DNA of 24,778 nt from UBA3478 sp965662045 (lineage in GTDB: Bacteria > Bacteroidota > Bacteroidia > Flavobacteriales > Flavobacteriaceae). The notes under the pieces are model-generated. The model was given only the letters and a program-made list of their open reading frames with translations, was not told the DNA's origin and made no database searches. The position numbers and the translations under genes were made by a program. Of this stretch, positions 1 through 6,188 are shown one piece after another (the first letter of the stretch is position 1; the number at the start of each line of letters is the position of its first letter). The stretch is taken from the NCBI GenBank assembly GCA_965662045.1, contig CBFIGE010000022.1, forward strand, positions 1 through 24,778, in the 5' to 3' direction.

Positions 1-1311
1 CAAAACGGTCAAGAGCAACTATTTAGCGGAACCTCATCTCAACAAATTAATGCCAATTATACAGGCTTAAATCCTGAAACGACTTATAACTTCAGTGTAA
101 GCGTTAGCGATATCTACGGAAATACATCTGGTGAAGTAGTCAACCTCAGCGCAACAACCACTGAGAATCAAAATAACTCTTGTGCTGGCCAATCTGATGT
201 GGCGAGTCAAGGTGATTTTGAAATTGGATATACTTATAGTTTTGTCACTGAAGGAAATGATGTGAAGGTCGAATTTGAGTTATTAGACAGTAAAACAGAC
301 CTTGTTGCTTATTTATGGAGAGAGACTCCTTTTAGTGAAAGTCCTATGACAGCGGTAGGAGGTAATAAATTTACCGCAACAATCGCCGATCAAACATTGG
401 GCAGCGAAATAAGTTATGCCTGTAAATTTGCCTTTCCTGGAGGTCTCGCTGTAACTGAATACATCAAATACACCGTTGGAGATAACTGTTCATCTGCGTC
501 TGATGACGATGACAACGATGGCGTTCCAAATAGTGAGGACATATGTCCAAATACTCCTGAAGGAGCAGATGTAGATTTTAGCGGTTGTGAAGTGGTAACC
601 CTTCCTGCCGATACCTTTGTGATTAAATCTAGCTCAGTGACTTGTATAGGTGAATCCAACGGAAGTATTGGTATTGAAGCTACGAATTCCAATTATTCTT
701 ATACCTATAGTATCAATGATGAAGGCACACAGCCTCTAAGTTCGAATAATGTCCTTGTTGAGAATTTATCGCCTGCAACCTATACGATTTGCTTGGGTAT
801 AGTAGGAGATCCGGATTATAAGCGCTGTTACACGGTCACTATTGAAGAACCTCTACCACTTCAAGTTTCATCAAAATTAAATGAAGATTTAAATAGTTTG
901 GATTTAGAAATATCAGGACCTTCTTCCTATCAGGTAGAAGTCAATGGTGAGAAATTTACATCCTTTGACGCTAGACTCAGCCTTAAATTAAACAAAGGAC
1001 TAAATCGCATTAAAATTTACACCGATTTGGATTGTCAGGGTGTTTATTATGAGGAATTGTTTGTTTCTGAAAAAGTAGTGCTATTCCCAAATCCAGCGAC
1101 AGAGGAGGTGAATATCTTTGTAGCCGGAACTGACCAAAAGGTTAAAATCAGGATTAACTCAATCGTAGGTCAAAGTTTGTACGACCAAACGAGAGAAGTG
1201 CCTTTTAATCGTGTAATCAACTTGAACTTAGGATTATTTAAAGAAGGAATTTATTTAATTCGAATTTCAGGAGAAACAGTCGAACAAGCGCAGAAGCTCA
1301 TTATAAAATAA
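1..1311 (+). CDS. Secreted modular protein with T9SS C-terminal sorting domain, 3' part only
   Basis: The reading frame is open from base 1, so the gene begins upstream and only the last 436 residues are visible. Residues 1-55 look like the end of a fibronectin type III-like domain (LNPETTYNFSVSVSD). A beta-rich module follows (about 60-160), starting and ending with Cys. Residues about 167-196 are an Asp-rich thrombospondin type 3-like calcium-binding stretch (DDDDNDGVPNSEDICPNTPEG). Another beta domain (about 205-350) precedes a classic type A sorting domain at about 360-436 (VLFPNPATEEVNIFV to QKLIIK), which directs export by the type IX secretion system and surface attachment. The combination of FN3, Cys-rich module, TSP3 and sorting domain is common behind catalytic domains of flavobacterial polysaccharide hydrolases. 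The catalytic part is not in the window, so no activity is assigned. The GTG at 199 is an internal Val, not a start. Confidence 0.85.
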   Translation, partial: QNGQEQLFSGTSSQQINANYTGLNPETTYNFSVSVSDIYGNTSGEVVNLSATTTENQNNSCAGQSDVASQGDFEIGYTYSFVTEGNDVKVEFELLDSKTDLVAYLWRETPFSESPMTAVGGNKFTATIADQTLGSEISYACKFAFPGGLAVTEYIKYTVGDNCSSASDDDDNDGVPNSEDICPNTPEGADVDFSGCEVVTLPADTFVIKSSSVTCIGESNGSIGIEATNSNYSYTYSINDEGTQPLSSNNVLVENLSPATYTICLGIVGDPDYKRCYTVTIEEPLPLQVSSKLNEDLNSLDLEISGPSSYQVEVNGEKFTSFDARLSLKLNKGLNRIKIYTDLDCQGVYYEELFVSEKVVLFPNPATEEVNIFVAGTDQKVKIRINSIVGQSLYDQTREVPFNRVINLNLGLFKEGIYLIRISGETVEQAQKLIIK

Positions 1312-1382
1312 GGAGTAAAAAATACAATTGTTTTTATTGCAAATTAAAATCATTACATTTAGTTGCATAAACAAATATTCTT

Positions 1383-1838
1383 ATGCGATTCTCTAGTTTA
1401 CTAACTTTTGCCTTGTACAGTTGTCTGTGCAGCGCTCAAGATTTATCTCAAAATAAGATTGATGCAATGATGCAGACCTACAGCGACGCCTGGTCTAATG
1501 CCGACGCTACATTAATTAGCAATTCGATTTACAGCACGCCTTTCTCTATTTACACCGATCGTAAAACAGTACTTAACTCCAAAGATGAGGTCTATCAATG
1601 GCTGGTCAACACCTTTGAACAATTAGAAAAAAACAGGTACTCACATTCTAAAGTAATTGAAGTAACAACCTTAGAAAACGATCAATCCAAAGCCATTATT
1701 AAAATGAGCTTTACTCGATATCTTAAGTCAGGAGCTGTCATGGGAGCTAAAGAGCGACATGCCTACTACATCATAACTGCAGAAAACGGAAAACCTATGA
1801 TCTCTGCCCTATTAGGATTTACTCCTATATCAGAATAA
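1383..1838 (+). CDS. Exported NTF2/SnoaL-like (DUF4440-type) small protein
   Basis: The 151-residue protein starts with a Sec signal peptide (MRFSSLLTFALYSCLCSAQ, cleavage after about residue 19). The mature part has the layout of the NTF2-like superfamily: an N-terminal helix with a repeated search-type motif (IDAMMQTYSDAWSNADA), a short segment rich in aromatic residues, then alternating beta strands ending in ALLGFTPISE. Such proteins form cone-shaped dimers and range from polyketide cyclases to ligand-binding or immunity-like proteins, so the fold does not give a reaction. It is monocistronic: 71 bases separate it from the upstream stop, and it converges with the esterase-like gene with only 5 bases between the two stops. 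Superfamily assignment is by pattern only. Confidence 0.6.
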   Translation: MRFSSLLTFALYSCLCSAQDLSQNKIDAMMQTYSDAWSNADATLISNSIYSTPFSIYTDRKTVLNSKDEVYQWLVNTFEQLEKNRYSHSKVIEVTTLENDQSKAIIKMSFTRYLKSGAVMGAKERHAYYIITAENGKPMISALLGFTPISE

Positions 1839-1843
1839 AGATT

Positions 1844-3571
1844 TTATAGACCCCAGTTTTTCAATCGGTGATTTCTTGGAGCAGCTGATTTTAGCCTTTT
1901 CTGAATCTTTTCGAGATACATTGTATTGTAGCGTAATCTAGAGATGTGATTGGGATTTTCTTGATCTCCATTCCAGCAGTGCTCAGCCATATCTCCGTAA
2001 TCAACCTCTCCGTTGTAGTAAGGGTCCGTAGTACTCTCTAAAAACTCCTCAGTCAATACTACTGCATTATTGAGGTAATAGTTATCCATATCGCCGCAGT
2101 ACAAATGCACTTTTCCCTCGAGATCTTTTCCTATAGACGTCCAATCTCGTTTCATGATATAGTTCAAATCGTAATTCTCTCTCCAATATTCAGAGACTTC
2201 TTTGTCAATCTCCCCTGTCTTTTTATTCCAGATAGACTTCGGGTATCCGTCTTCTCCTGCAGGAGAATAAACCGCTTGCCAAATATCCCACTGATCTCCT
2301 GATCGGCCTTTGCTACCCAATGCCATTTCTCTTCTATTCATCTGCCTTAGCGAAGACTGAATGAGTCCTTTTCCGTCTCGTCTACCCGGACGAAGTGTTT
2401 TTTTGAATGTACCTTCACTGTAGTACGCATTTTCATCTTCGTATAAATTGACCACAGTGTACGCTCGAAAATCAATAGGGTCTGGACAGGCCGCAAAACA
2501 TCCATTGTATTCTTTTGGATAAAATACTTGAACGGCTAAGGCTTCCCACCCGCCAGTAGAACCACCGTATAGAAATCGACCCCAACCTTCTCCAACTCCG
2601 TTAAACATGGCCTCAACATGAGGGATTAATTCATAGGTTATCGCATCGCCATAAGGGCCAAGATTTGCAGAGTTAACGGCATAAGAATCGTCATAATACG
2701 GATTTTGGTGCTGGATTTCAATGGCAATAAATCGTGGGAAATCGTCAGAAACCCATTGCCGATAAAAGTCATGTGCTTCTTTTTGTTGAATGTATTCATA
2801 ACCTGTTATACCAAACCTGGCATTATAAACGTCGTCATTTTCGGGAGCTGTTGGGGGCTCTGGCCTAAAACCACCAAAAGTCTTTGGGAAATGTCCGTGA
2901 AAGACCGTTAAAGGGTACTCAGTAGCTGCCTCTTTATCGAATCCATGAGGCACAAGAACATTGGCCTGTAAGTACATAGGTCTACCCCAAAAGGCGGTCA
3001 ACATTTCACTTTGAATACGAATGTGCTTGATGTATTCTGAGTCTGCTACTGGTGTTATAGGAGGAATTTCTTCTGAAAGATGCAGTTTTACTTTTTTGGT
3101 GCTTGCTGAGATTTCTATCCACTGAGGTGTGCTATAAATATTTTTGGGACTTGTGTTCCAATGCTGACCTTCACCCTGATCCATGGGCAATTGAACACTG
3201 TGCCCGTTGGCCAATTCAAAGGTGTCATACTTGTTTAATAAGGCTTGAATATAATACCTTCCAGCCTTAAGTTCTTTTAAATTTTCTAGTGGATAAATCG
3301 CTTGATTTCCTCCAACCAATTCAGGAGTTTCTGACGCCCAATTGGATACATCTTTACCAATGATAATTCCAGTATCGTCATTGTCATTGATTTGAAATCG
3401 AGGTTCGCTTCGGTCCGAAGAACTTATTAAAACAAGTAATCTGCCATCAAAAGCAGACGAAGCTAAACTTGAGTCATAAGTCACTTCAAATTGAAGTTCA
3501 TTTGAGGAAGTACACGACGCAAAAATTAAAAAAAGAAATAAGGAAGTTGTAAGGCGAATACAAATGTTCAT
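1844..3571 (-). CDS. Large lipoprotein of the alpha/beta-hydrolase esterase type
   Basis: The 575-residue protein has a lipoprotein signal with lipobox FASC (Cys20), so it should sit in a membrane facing the periplasm or surface. An N-terminal beta domain (about 25-170) precedes an esterase-D-like alpha/beta-hydrolase domain. Its strand and turn YPLTVFHGHFPKTFGGF lies at about 219-235. The nucleophile elbow GGSTGG places Ser338 in a GxSxG motif. Asp494 (YCGDMD) and His531 (AEHCWNGD) are the best acid and base candidates. About 155 residues separate the Ser from the Asp, leaving room for a large lid (about 365-480). I infer hydrolysis of an ester or a related bond. The substrate is unknown, and nothing nearby specifies it. 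It is divergent from the GNAT gene, with 57 bases between the two starts. It could also be a catalytically inactive esterase-like binding protein. Confidence 0.7.
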   Translation of the reverse strand: MNICIRLTTSLFLFLIFASCTSSNELQFEVTYDSSLASSAFDGRLLVLISSSDRSEPRFQINDNDDTGIIIGKDVSNWASETPELVGGNQAIYPLENLKELKAGRYYIQALLNKYDTFELANGHSVQLPMDQGEGQHWNTSPKNIYSTPQWIEISASTKKVKLHLSEEIPPITPVADSEYIKHIRIQSEMLTAFWGRPMYLQANVLVPHGFDKEAATEYPLTVFHGHFPKTFGGFRPEPPTAPENDDVYNARFGITGYEYIQQKEAHDFYRQWVSDDFPRFIAIEIQHQNPYYDDSYAVNSANLGPYGDAITYELIPHVEAMFNGVGEGWGRFLYGGSTGGWEALAVQVFYPKEYNGCFAACPDPIDFRAYTVVNLYEDENAYYSEGTFKKTLRPGRRDGKGLIQSSLRQMNRREMALGSKGRSGDQWDIWQAVYSPAGEDGYPKSIWNKKTGEIDKEVSEYWRENYDLNYIMKRDWTSIGKDLEGKVHLYCGDMDNYYLNNAVVLTEEFLESTTDPYYNGEVDYGDMAEHCWNGDQENPNHISRLRYNTMYLEKIQKRLKSAAPRNHRLKNWGL

Positions 3572-3628
3572 GACCGTATATATTTAATATCTTCATTTTA
3601 AAAATAACACATAAATTTTTGGTAGCAG

Positions 3629-4108
3629 ATGATTCGAAAAGCAGAAGTATCCGATGCGGCAGAAATCGCTTCGATTTATAATTACTATATCTTGAACTCG
3701 AGCTATACTTTTGAAGAGATTGCTCTTAGCGCCGAAGAAATGGCTCAGCGCATTAATATTCATCCCAAAATGACATGGTGGGTGTATGAAGAAAATCAAA
3801 AGGTTATCGCCTTTGCCTTTGCCACCCAATGGAAACCGAGGTCAGCCTATAAAAACACCGTTAAAGTAAGTATATATGTAGATAAAGACCGGCATTCTAA
3901 AGGAATTGGCCTTGCGCTCTATACGCATCTTCTCGAAGCTGTTCGACAAGAAAAGTTTCATGCTGTATTGGCTGGTATTGCACTGCCAAATGAACAAAGC
4001 CTCAAGTTTCACCAAAAACTCGGGTTCAAAAAAGTTGGGCAACTTCAAGAAGTCGGATTCAAATTCAACCGTTGGATTGATGTGAGTTATTGGGAACTCT
4101 TATTTTGA
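3629..4108 (+). CDS. GNAT N-acetyltransferase, PAT/MnaT-like
   Basis: The 159-residue cytoplasmic protein has the full GNAT layout. It starts with MIRKAEVSDAAEIASIYN. A strand then leads into the acetyl-CoA pyrophosphate loop RHSKGIG (88-94). The second half reads GIALPNEQSLKFHQKLGF, and the end is GFKFNRWIDVSYWE. That C-terminus and the N-E-x-S segment are characteristic of the phosphinothricin/methionine-sulfoximine acetyltransferase branch. Members acetylate the amino group of small amino-acid-like compounds, and many have unknown natural substrates, so I do not claim herbicide resistance. Its 3' end overlaps the convergent gene at 4087 by 22 bases. The last ten or so codons were copied downstream in a tandem duplication (see the remnant at 4791). 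Confidence 0.85.
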   Translation: MIRKAEVSDAAEIASIYNYYILNSSYTFEEIALSAEEMAQRINIHPKMTWWVYEENQKVIAFAFATQWKPRSAYKNTVKVSIYVDKDRHSKGIGLALYTHLLEAVRQEKFHAVLAGIALPNEQSLKFHQKLGFKKVGQLQEVGFKFNRWIDVSYWELLF

Positions 4109-4632
4109 TTTTCTTTAGAATTTACCTCTTTGGTGAAGACATTAAAGAGCTCTTCTAGCTCTGTCTCTTCTTCTGATGCTATAATTTGTTCTACGAAATT
4201 TTGCCAATCCTGGGTGTACATTGATTTTCGCTGATTCCACCAATAATAAAATCCCGGCTGTTGCAGACCACTGTATACGGCCATTGAAATAGTCTTTCTT
4301 AAATTCTCGTCCAACACACCTTGACGCTCCAAATAAAGTGCGTTTTGTAGGTGTAGATTGAGCGAATGTAAGCGCATGATAGCTTGAAATTGTTCAGTTT
4401 GACTGACTGATTCTGGATCAGCTAAAAACGTCAAAAAAGATTCAGTTTCTTCAGTGTTTTCAAAAAAGGAGTTGTACCAATGGGCTATATTGGCATTCAC
4501 TGAATTAGCGGTCGAGGTCTTTAGTGCAAGGGAGTTGTTTTCATATTGAACTGAAACTAAAAACAAACTGATGACAATTCCTAAGGAGCCTACAATCTCT
4601 GCAACTTTAGATAAACGATCTAAAAATTTCAT
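4087..4632 (-). CDS. Small membrane-anchored helical protein, tandem paralogue 1
   Basis: The 181-residue protein has no recognised catalytic motif. It has one N-terminal hydrophobic segment (about 11-29, EIVGSLGIVISLFLVSVQY) preceded by a short basic stretch. A long helical domain follows (about 45-165), with patterns such as MRLHSLNLHLQNALYLERQGV. The C-terminus is acidic and then polar. This is the general plan of an uncharacterised family common in marine bacteria, in which a single membrane helix is followed by a helical sensor-like domain. It is about four-fifths identical in protein sequence to the next gene (4819-5352). The start ATG is at the same relative place in both copies (offset exactly 720 bases), which supports it. 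Its stop lies inside the convergent GNAT gene. A possible AT-rich promoter element lies about 25 bases upstream (4658-4665). I cannot assign a function. Confidence 0.75.
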   Translation of the reverse strand: MKFLDRLSKVAEIVGSLGIVISLFLVSVQYENNSLALKTSTANSVNANIAHWYNSFFENTEETESFLTFLADPESVSQTEQFQAIMRLHSLNLHLQNALYLERQGVLDENLRKTISMAVYSGLQQPGFYYWWNQRKSMYTQDWQNFVEQIIASEEETELEELFNVFTKEVNSKENQNKSSQ

Positions 4633-4690
4633 TGGAGTACTGTTTTTGATTTGGAACTAAATTTAAAACTTCCAATTAATAATTGATAAA

Positions 4691-4719
4691 CCATCAGTTT
4701 ATACGATCAAACTGACAGG
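4691..4719 (-). terminator. Decayed copy of the DinB-gene terminator hairpin
   Basis: TCAGTTT (4694-4700) pairs with AAACTGA (4709-4715), with outer CC/GG pairs separated by unpaired bases. Read on the minus strand it is followed by only three T residues. It is the duplicated counterpart of the better hairpin at 5403-5440. It lies upstream of paralogue 1 with no intact gene left to terminate, so it is probably weak or non-functional. Confidence 0.45.
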
Positions 4720-4731
4720 TAAACGTCTGAT

Positions 4732-4770
4732 TTACAAGATTATTTATCCTGTAATACTATATATTCCTTA
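4732..4770 (-). pseudogene. Remnant of the 3' end of the DinB-like gene
   Basis: Read on the minus strand, this stretch matches the end of the DinB-like gene around its stop (5465-5503) at a constant offset of 733 bases. The matches include TTACAGGA, a TGTAAAT block covering the original stop codon, and CCTT further in. It is too short and too mutated to code. It marks the right edge of the segment that was tandemly duplicated. Confidence 0.6.
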
Positions 4771-4790
4771 ATTTCAATACGTTTATTATA

Positions 4791-4822
4791 GACGGATTGA
4801 TGCCAGTTATTGGGAACGCTAG
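4791..4822 (+). pseudogene. Remnant of the 3' end of the GNAT gene
   Basis: In frame, these bases read R-I-D-A-S-Y-W-E-R-stop, against R-W-I-D-V-S-Y-W-E-L-L-F-stop at the end of the intact GNAT gene (4071-4108). The DNA match is at the same offset of 720 bases as the paralogues. There is no start codon or upstream coding sequence, so this is a fossil of the duplication and not a gene. It overlaps the 3' end of paralogue 2. Confidence 0.75.
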
Positions 4823-5352
4823 TTTTGACTTTCTTCAGGTTTATTTTTATCAGAAGAGGCATCAAAAAGATCTTCTAACTCTGTATGCTTCTGAGAAGCT
4901 ATAATTTTTTCTACAAAAATTTGCCACTCCTCAGTGTACATCGATTTCCTTTGATCCCAAAAAAAGTAAAACCCAGGCTGTTTTAACCCACTGTATACGG
5001 CCATTGAAATGGTCTTTCTTAAATTCTCATCTAAGACACCCTGGCGCTCCAGGTAAAGAGCATTTTGCAGGTGTAGATTGAGCGAATGCAAACGCATGAT
5101 GGATTGAAATTTTTCAGCTTGATCCACTGAATCTGGATCTGCTAAAAACTTTAAAAAAGATTCGGTTTCTTGAGTGTTTTCAAAAAATGAGTTGTACCAA
5201 TCGGCAATGTTAGCGTTTACTGAATTGGCCGTTGAAGTCTCAAGAGCCAAAGAATTGTTTTTGTATTGAACTGAAACCAAAAATAAGCTGATTACAATCC
5301 CTAAGGAGCCTACAATTTCCGCAACTTTAGATAAGCGATCTAAAAAATTCAT
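4819..5352 (-). CDS. Small membrane-anchored helical protein, tandem paralogue 2
   Basis: The 177-residue protein has the same organisation as its neighbour at 4087-4632. A membrane helix lies at about 11-29, followed by a helical domain with the identical core MRLHSLNLHLQNALYLERQG. Differences concentrate in charged surface positions and in the last 20 residues. The hydrophobic segment is unchanged, as is residues 84-123 apart from one position, which suggests both copies are under selection. It ends four codons earlier than paralogue 1 because a Lys codon (AAG) became TAG at 4819-4821; the old stop is still present downstream at 4807-4809. It is separated from the upstream DinB-like gene by a good terminator, so it should have its own promoter. 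Function unknown. Confidence 0.75.
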   Translation of the reverse strand: MNFLDRLSKVAEIVGSLGIVISLFLVSVQYKNNSLALETSTANSVNANIADWYNSFFENTQETESFLKFLADPDSVDQAEKFQSIMRLHSLNLHLQNALYLERQGVLDENLRKTISMAVYSGLKQPGFYFFWDQRKSMYTEEWQIFVEKIIASQKHTELEDLFDASSDKNKPEESQN

Positions 5353-5402
5353 TGGAGCACTTTTTTGGCTTGTTATTAGTTCTAATTTAAAACATCCTAT
5401 TC

Positions 5403-5440
5403 ACAAACAAAAAACCATCAGCTTGAAATAAAACTGACGG
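5403..5440 (-). terminator. Rho-independent terminator of the DinB-like gene
   Basis: Read on the minus strand, CCGTCAG (5440-5434) pairs with CTGATGG (5421-5415). All seven positions pair (one G-U) around a 12-base loop. Six T residues (5414-5409) and then further T-rich sequence follow directly. It begins about 25 bases after the DinB-like stop and sits ahead of the paralogue 2 start. Confidence 0.7.
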
Positions 5441-5464
5441 TTCAATATACTTGTAGTCTACAAT

Positions 5465-6040
5465 TTACATCATTGTTTTTCCTGTAAAAACGTTGACACC
5501 TTGTTTTAGTGGATTACCACTGGCACGTCTTAGCATTACGACCTGACCAGTATGCCACAAGGCATCTGAAAGAGGTCCATTGATTACATGCCAAAATGGG
5601 AAAACCATGCTTTGACCATTGTAATTAAATTTAACTGGCATGGACGCAAAGTCAGGGTTTTCAGCTAACATTTCTTGCATTTTTTTCAGATTCATCAATG
5701 TGCCGCTTCGAAGTTGATCAAAAGTCATAGGGTCCTGTGAGAAGTCGTATTCCTTACCCTCAAAGGCATGAATAACCATTTCTGTCAATCCATATATGTG
5801 TTCAATGGCATGCATAGAAGATCTTCCAGATTCACTAGGTTTATAACTCAAATCATTTTCTGTCAACGATTCTGTCGCCCAATAAAATCGATATCCCAAG
5901 CCTTCTACCATTCTAGAAAGTACGGTATGAGCTGTAAATTCATCTTGATAAGGGCCTATTTCTGCATATGGAAGCTCTTGTTGTTGTGCATTCATATTAA
6001 TTGTAATAAGTGCTAATAGCGCGATATATGAGTTTTTCAT
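5465..6040 (-). CDS. Exported DinB-superfamily protein
   Basis: I take the start at 6040, giving 191 residues, because the protein then begins with a clean signal peptide (MKNSYIALLALITINMNAQ). An in-frame ATG at 6064 would add eight residues and bury it. The mature protein has the four-helix DinB pattern: an N-terminal helix with ARM-like FTAHTVLSRMVEGL, a His pair in SSMHAIEHIYGL (His77, His81), and a C-terminal FWHVINGPLSDALWHTGQVV with LRRASGNP (His151, His163). These His positions match the three-His metal site of DinB/YfiT-like proteins, which include thiol transferases and many proteins without known activity. Export to the periplasm is less usual for the family but common in Bacteroidota homologues. 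A terminator follows. The last codons were duplicated downstream (4732-4770). Confidence 0.75.
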   Translation of the reverse strand: MKNSYIALLALITINMNAQQQELPYAEIGPYQDEFTAHTVLSRMVEGLGYRFYWATESLTENDLSYKPSESGRSSMHAIEHIYGLTEMVIHAFEGKEYDFSQDPMTFDQLRSGTLMNLKKMQEMLAENPDFASMPVKFNYNGQSMVFPFWHVINGPLSDALWHTGQVVMLRRASGNPLKQGVNVFTGKTMM

Positions 6041-6125
6041 AATTTTATATTGTGTTAATTTCATTTAAAAATAAAATAATTATTTCTTATCTGCTCTTAT
6101 CCTTTAAAAAGTTGAATTATATTCT

Positions 6126-6143
6126 AATTGTGATGTAACAATT
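6126..6143. promoter_or_regulatory. Inverted repeat upstream of the DUF5916 gene
   Basis: AATTGT (6126-6131) and ACAATT (6138-6143) form a perfect 6-base dyad with a 6-base spacer. The right arm touches the possible -33 element at 6142-6144. The spacing resembles half-sites of a dimeric regulator such as CRP/FNR family members, but six-base dyads also arise by chance in AT-rich DNA. It lies between the divergent starts at 6040 and 6189 and could serve either gene. Confidence 0.35.
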
Positions 6144-6168
6144 GATCTTTGAAGAGGTCTTAACTTTG
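6142..6168 (+). promoter_or_regulatory. Putative Bacteroidota-type promoter for the DUF5916 gene
   Basis: TAACTTTG (6161-6168) matches the -7 consensus TAnnTTTG exactly. A TTG at 6142-6144 lies 16 bases upstream, slightly close for the -33 element. Transcription would begin near 6173, giving a short leader before the ATG at 6189. Confidence 0.5.
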
Positions 6169-6188
6169 ATGCTTTTGATTTTATTGAA

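Larger units (their letters stand above)
4074..4770. repeat. Tandem duplication, copy 1 (about 0.7 kb)
   Basis: This is the left copy of a diverged direct repeat. It holds the true 3' end of the GNAT gene, paralogue 1, a decayed terminator hairpin, and a remnant of the 3' end of the DinB-like gene. It aligns to 4794-5503 at an offset of 720 bases over the coding part. The offset grows to 724 at the hairpin and 733 at the DinB tail because of small indels in noncoding DNA. Two 60-base blocks compared by eye match at 53/60 (4561 against 5281) and 51/60 (4321 against 5041). Edges are approximate to about 10 bases. Confidence 0.85.
4794..5503. repeat. Tandem duplication, copy 2 (about 0.7 kb)
   Basis: This is the right copy of the direct repeat. 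It contains the GNAT 3' remnant, paralogue 2, the intact terminator hairpin and the true 3' end of the DinB-like gene. Together with copy 1 it implies the ancestral order GNAT, then one membrane-protein gene, then DinB-like gene. The unit ran from inside the first flanking gene to inside the last. The junction between copies falls in 4771-4793. Confidence 0.85.

Noticed and set aside
199..201. GTG as a start codon for the first gene
   Set aside because: The same frame is open upstream to base 1 with fibronectin-like coding sequence, and the residues from 199 onward lie inside a continuous domain.
3629..4108. Assignment as a phosphinothricin resistance gene
   Set aside because: The sequence fits the PAT/MnaT branch, but most members act on other or unknown amino compounds. 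The context gives no support for herbicide or antibiotic resistance.
4651..4675. TTGGAA/TTCCAA inverted repeat upstream of paralogue 1
   Set aside because: It is only six bases per arm and is not preserved in the corresponding region of copy 2, so it is probably chance.
6041..6064. Upstream ATG for the DinB-like gene
   Set aside because: It would place eight polar residues before an otherwise clean signal peptide. The internal ATG at 6040 gives a normal signal sequence.
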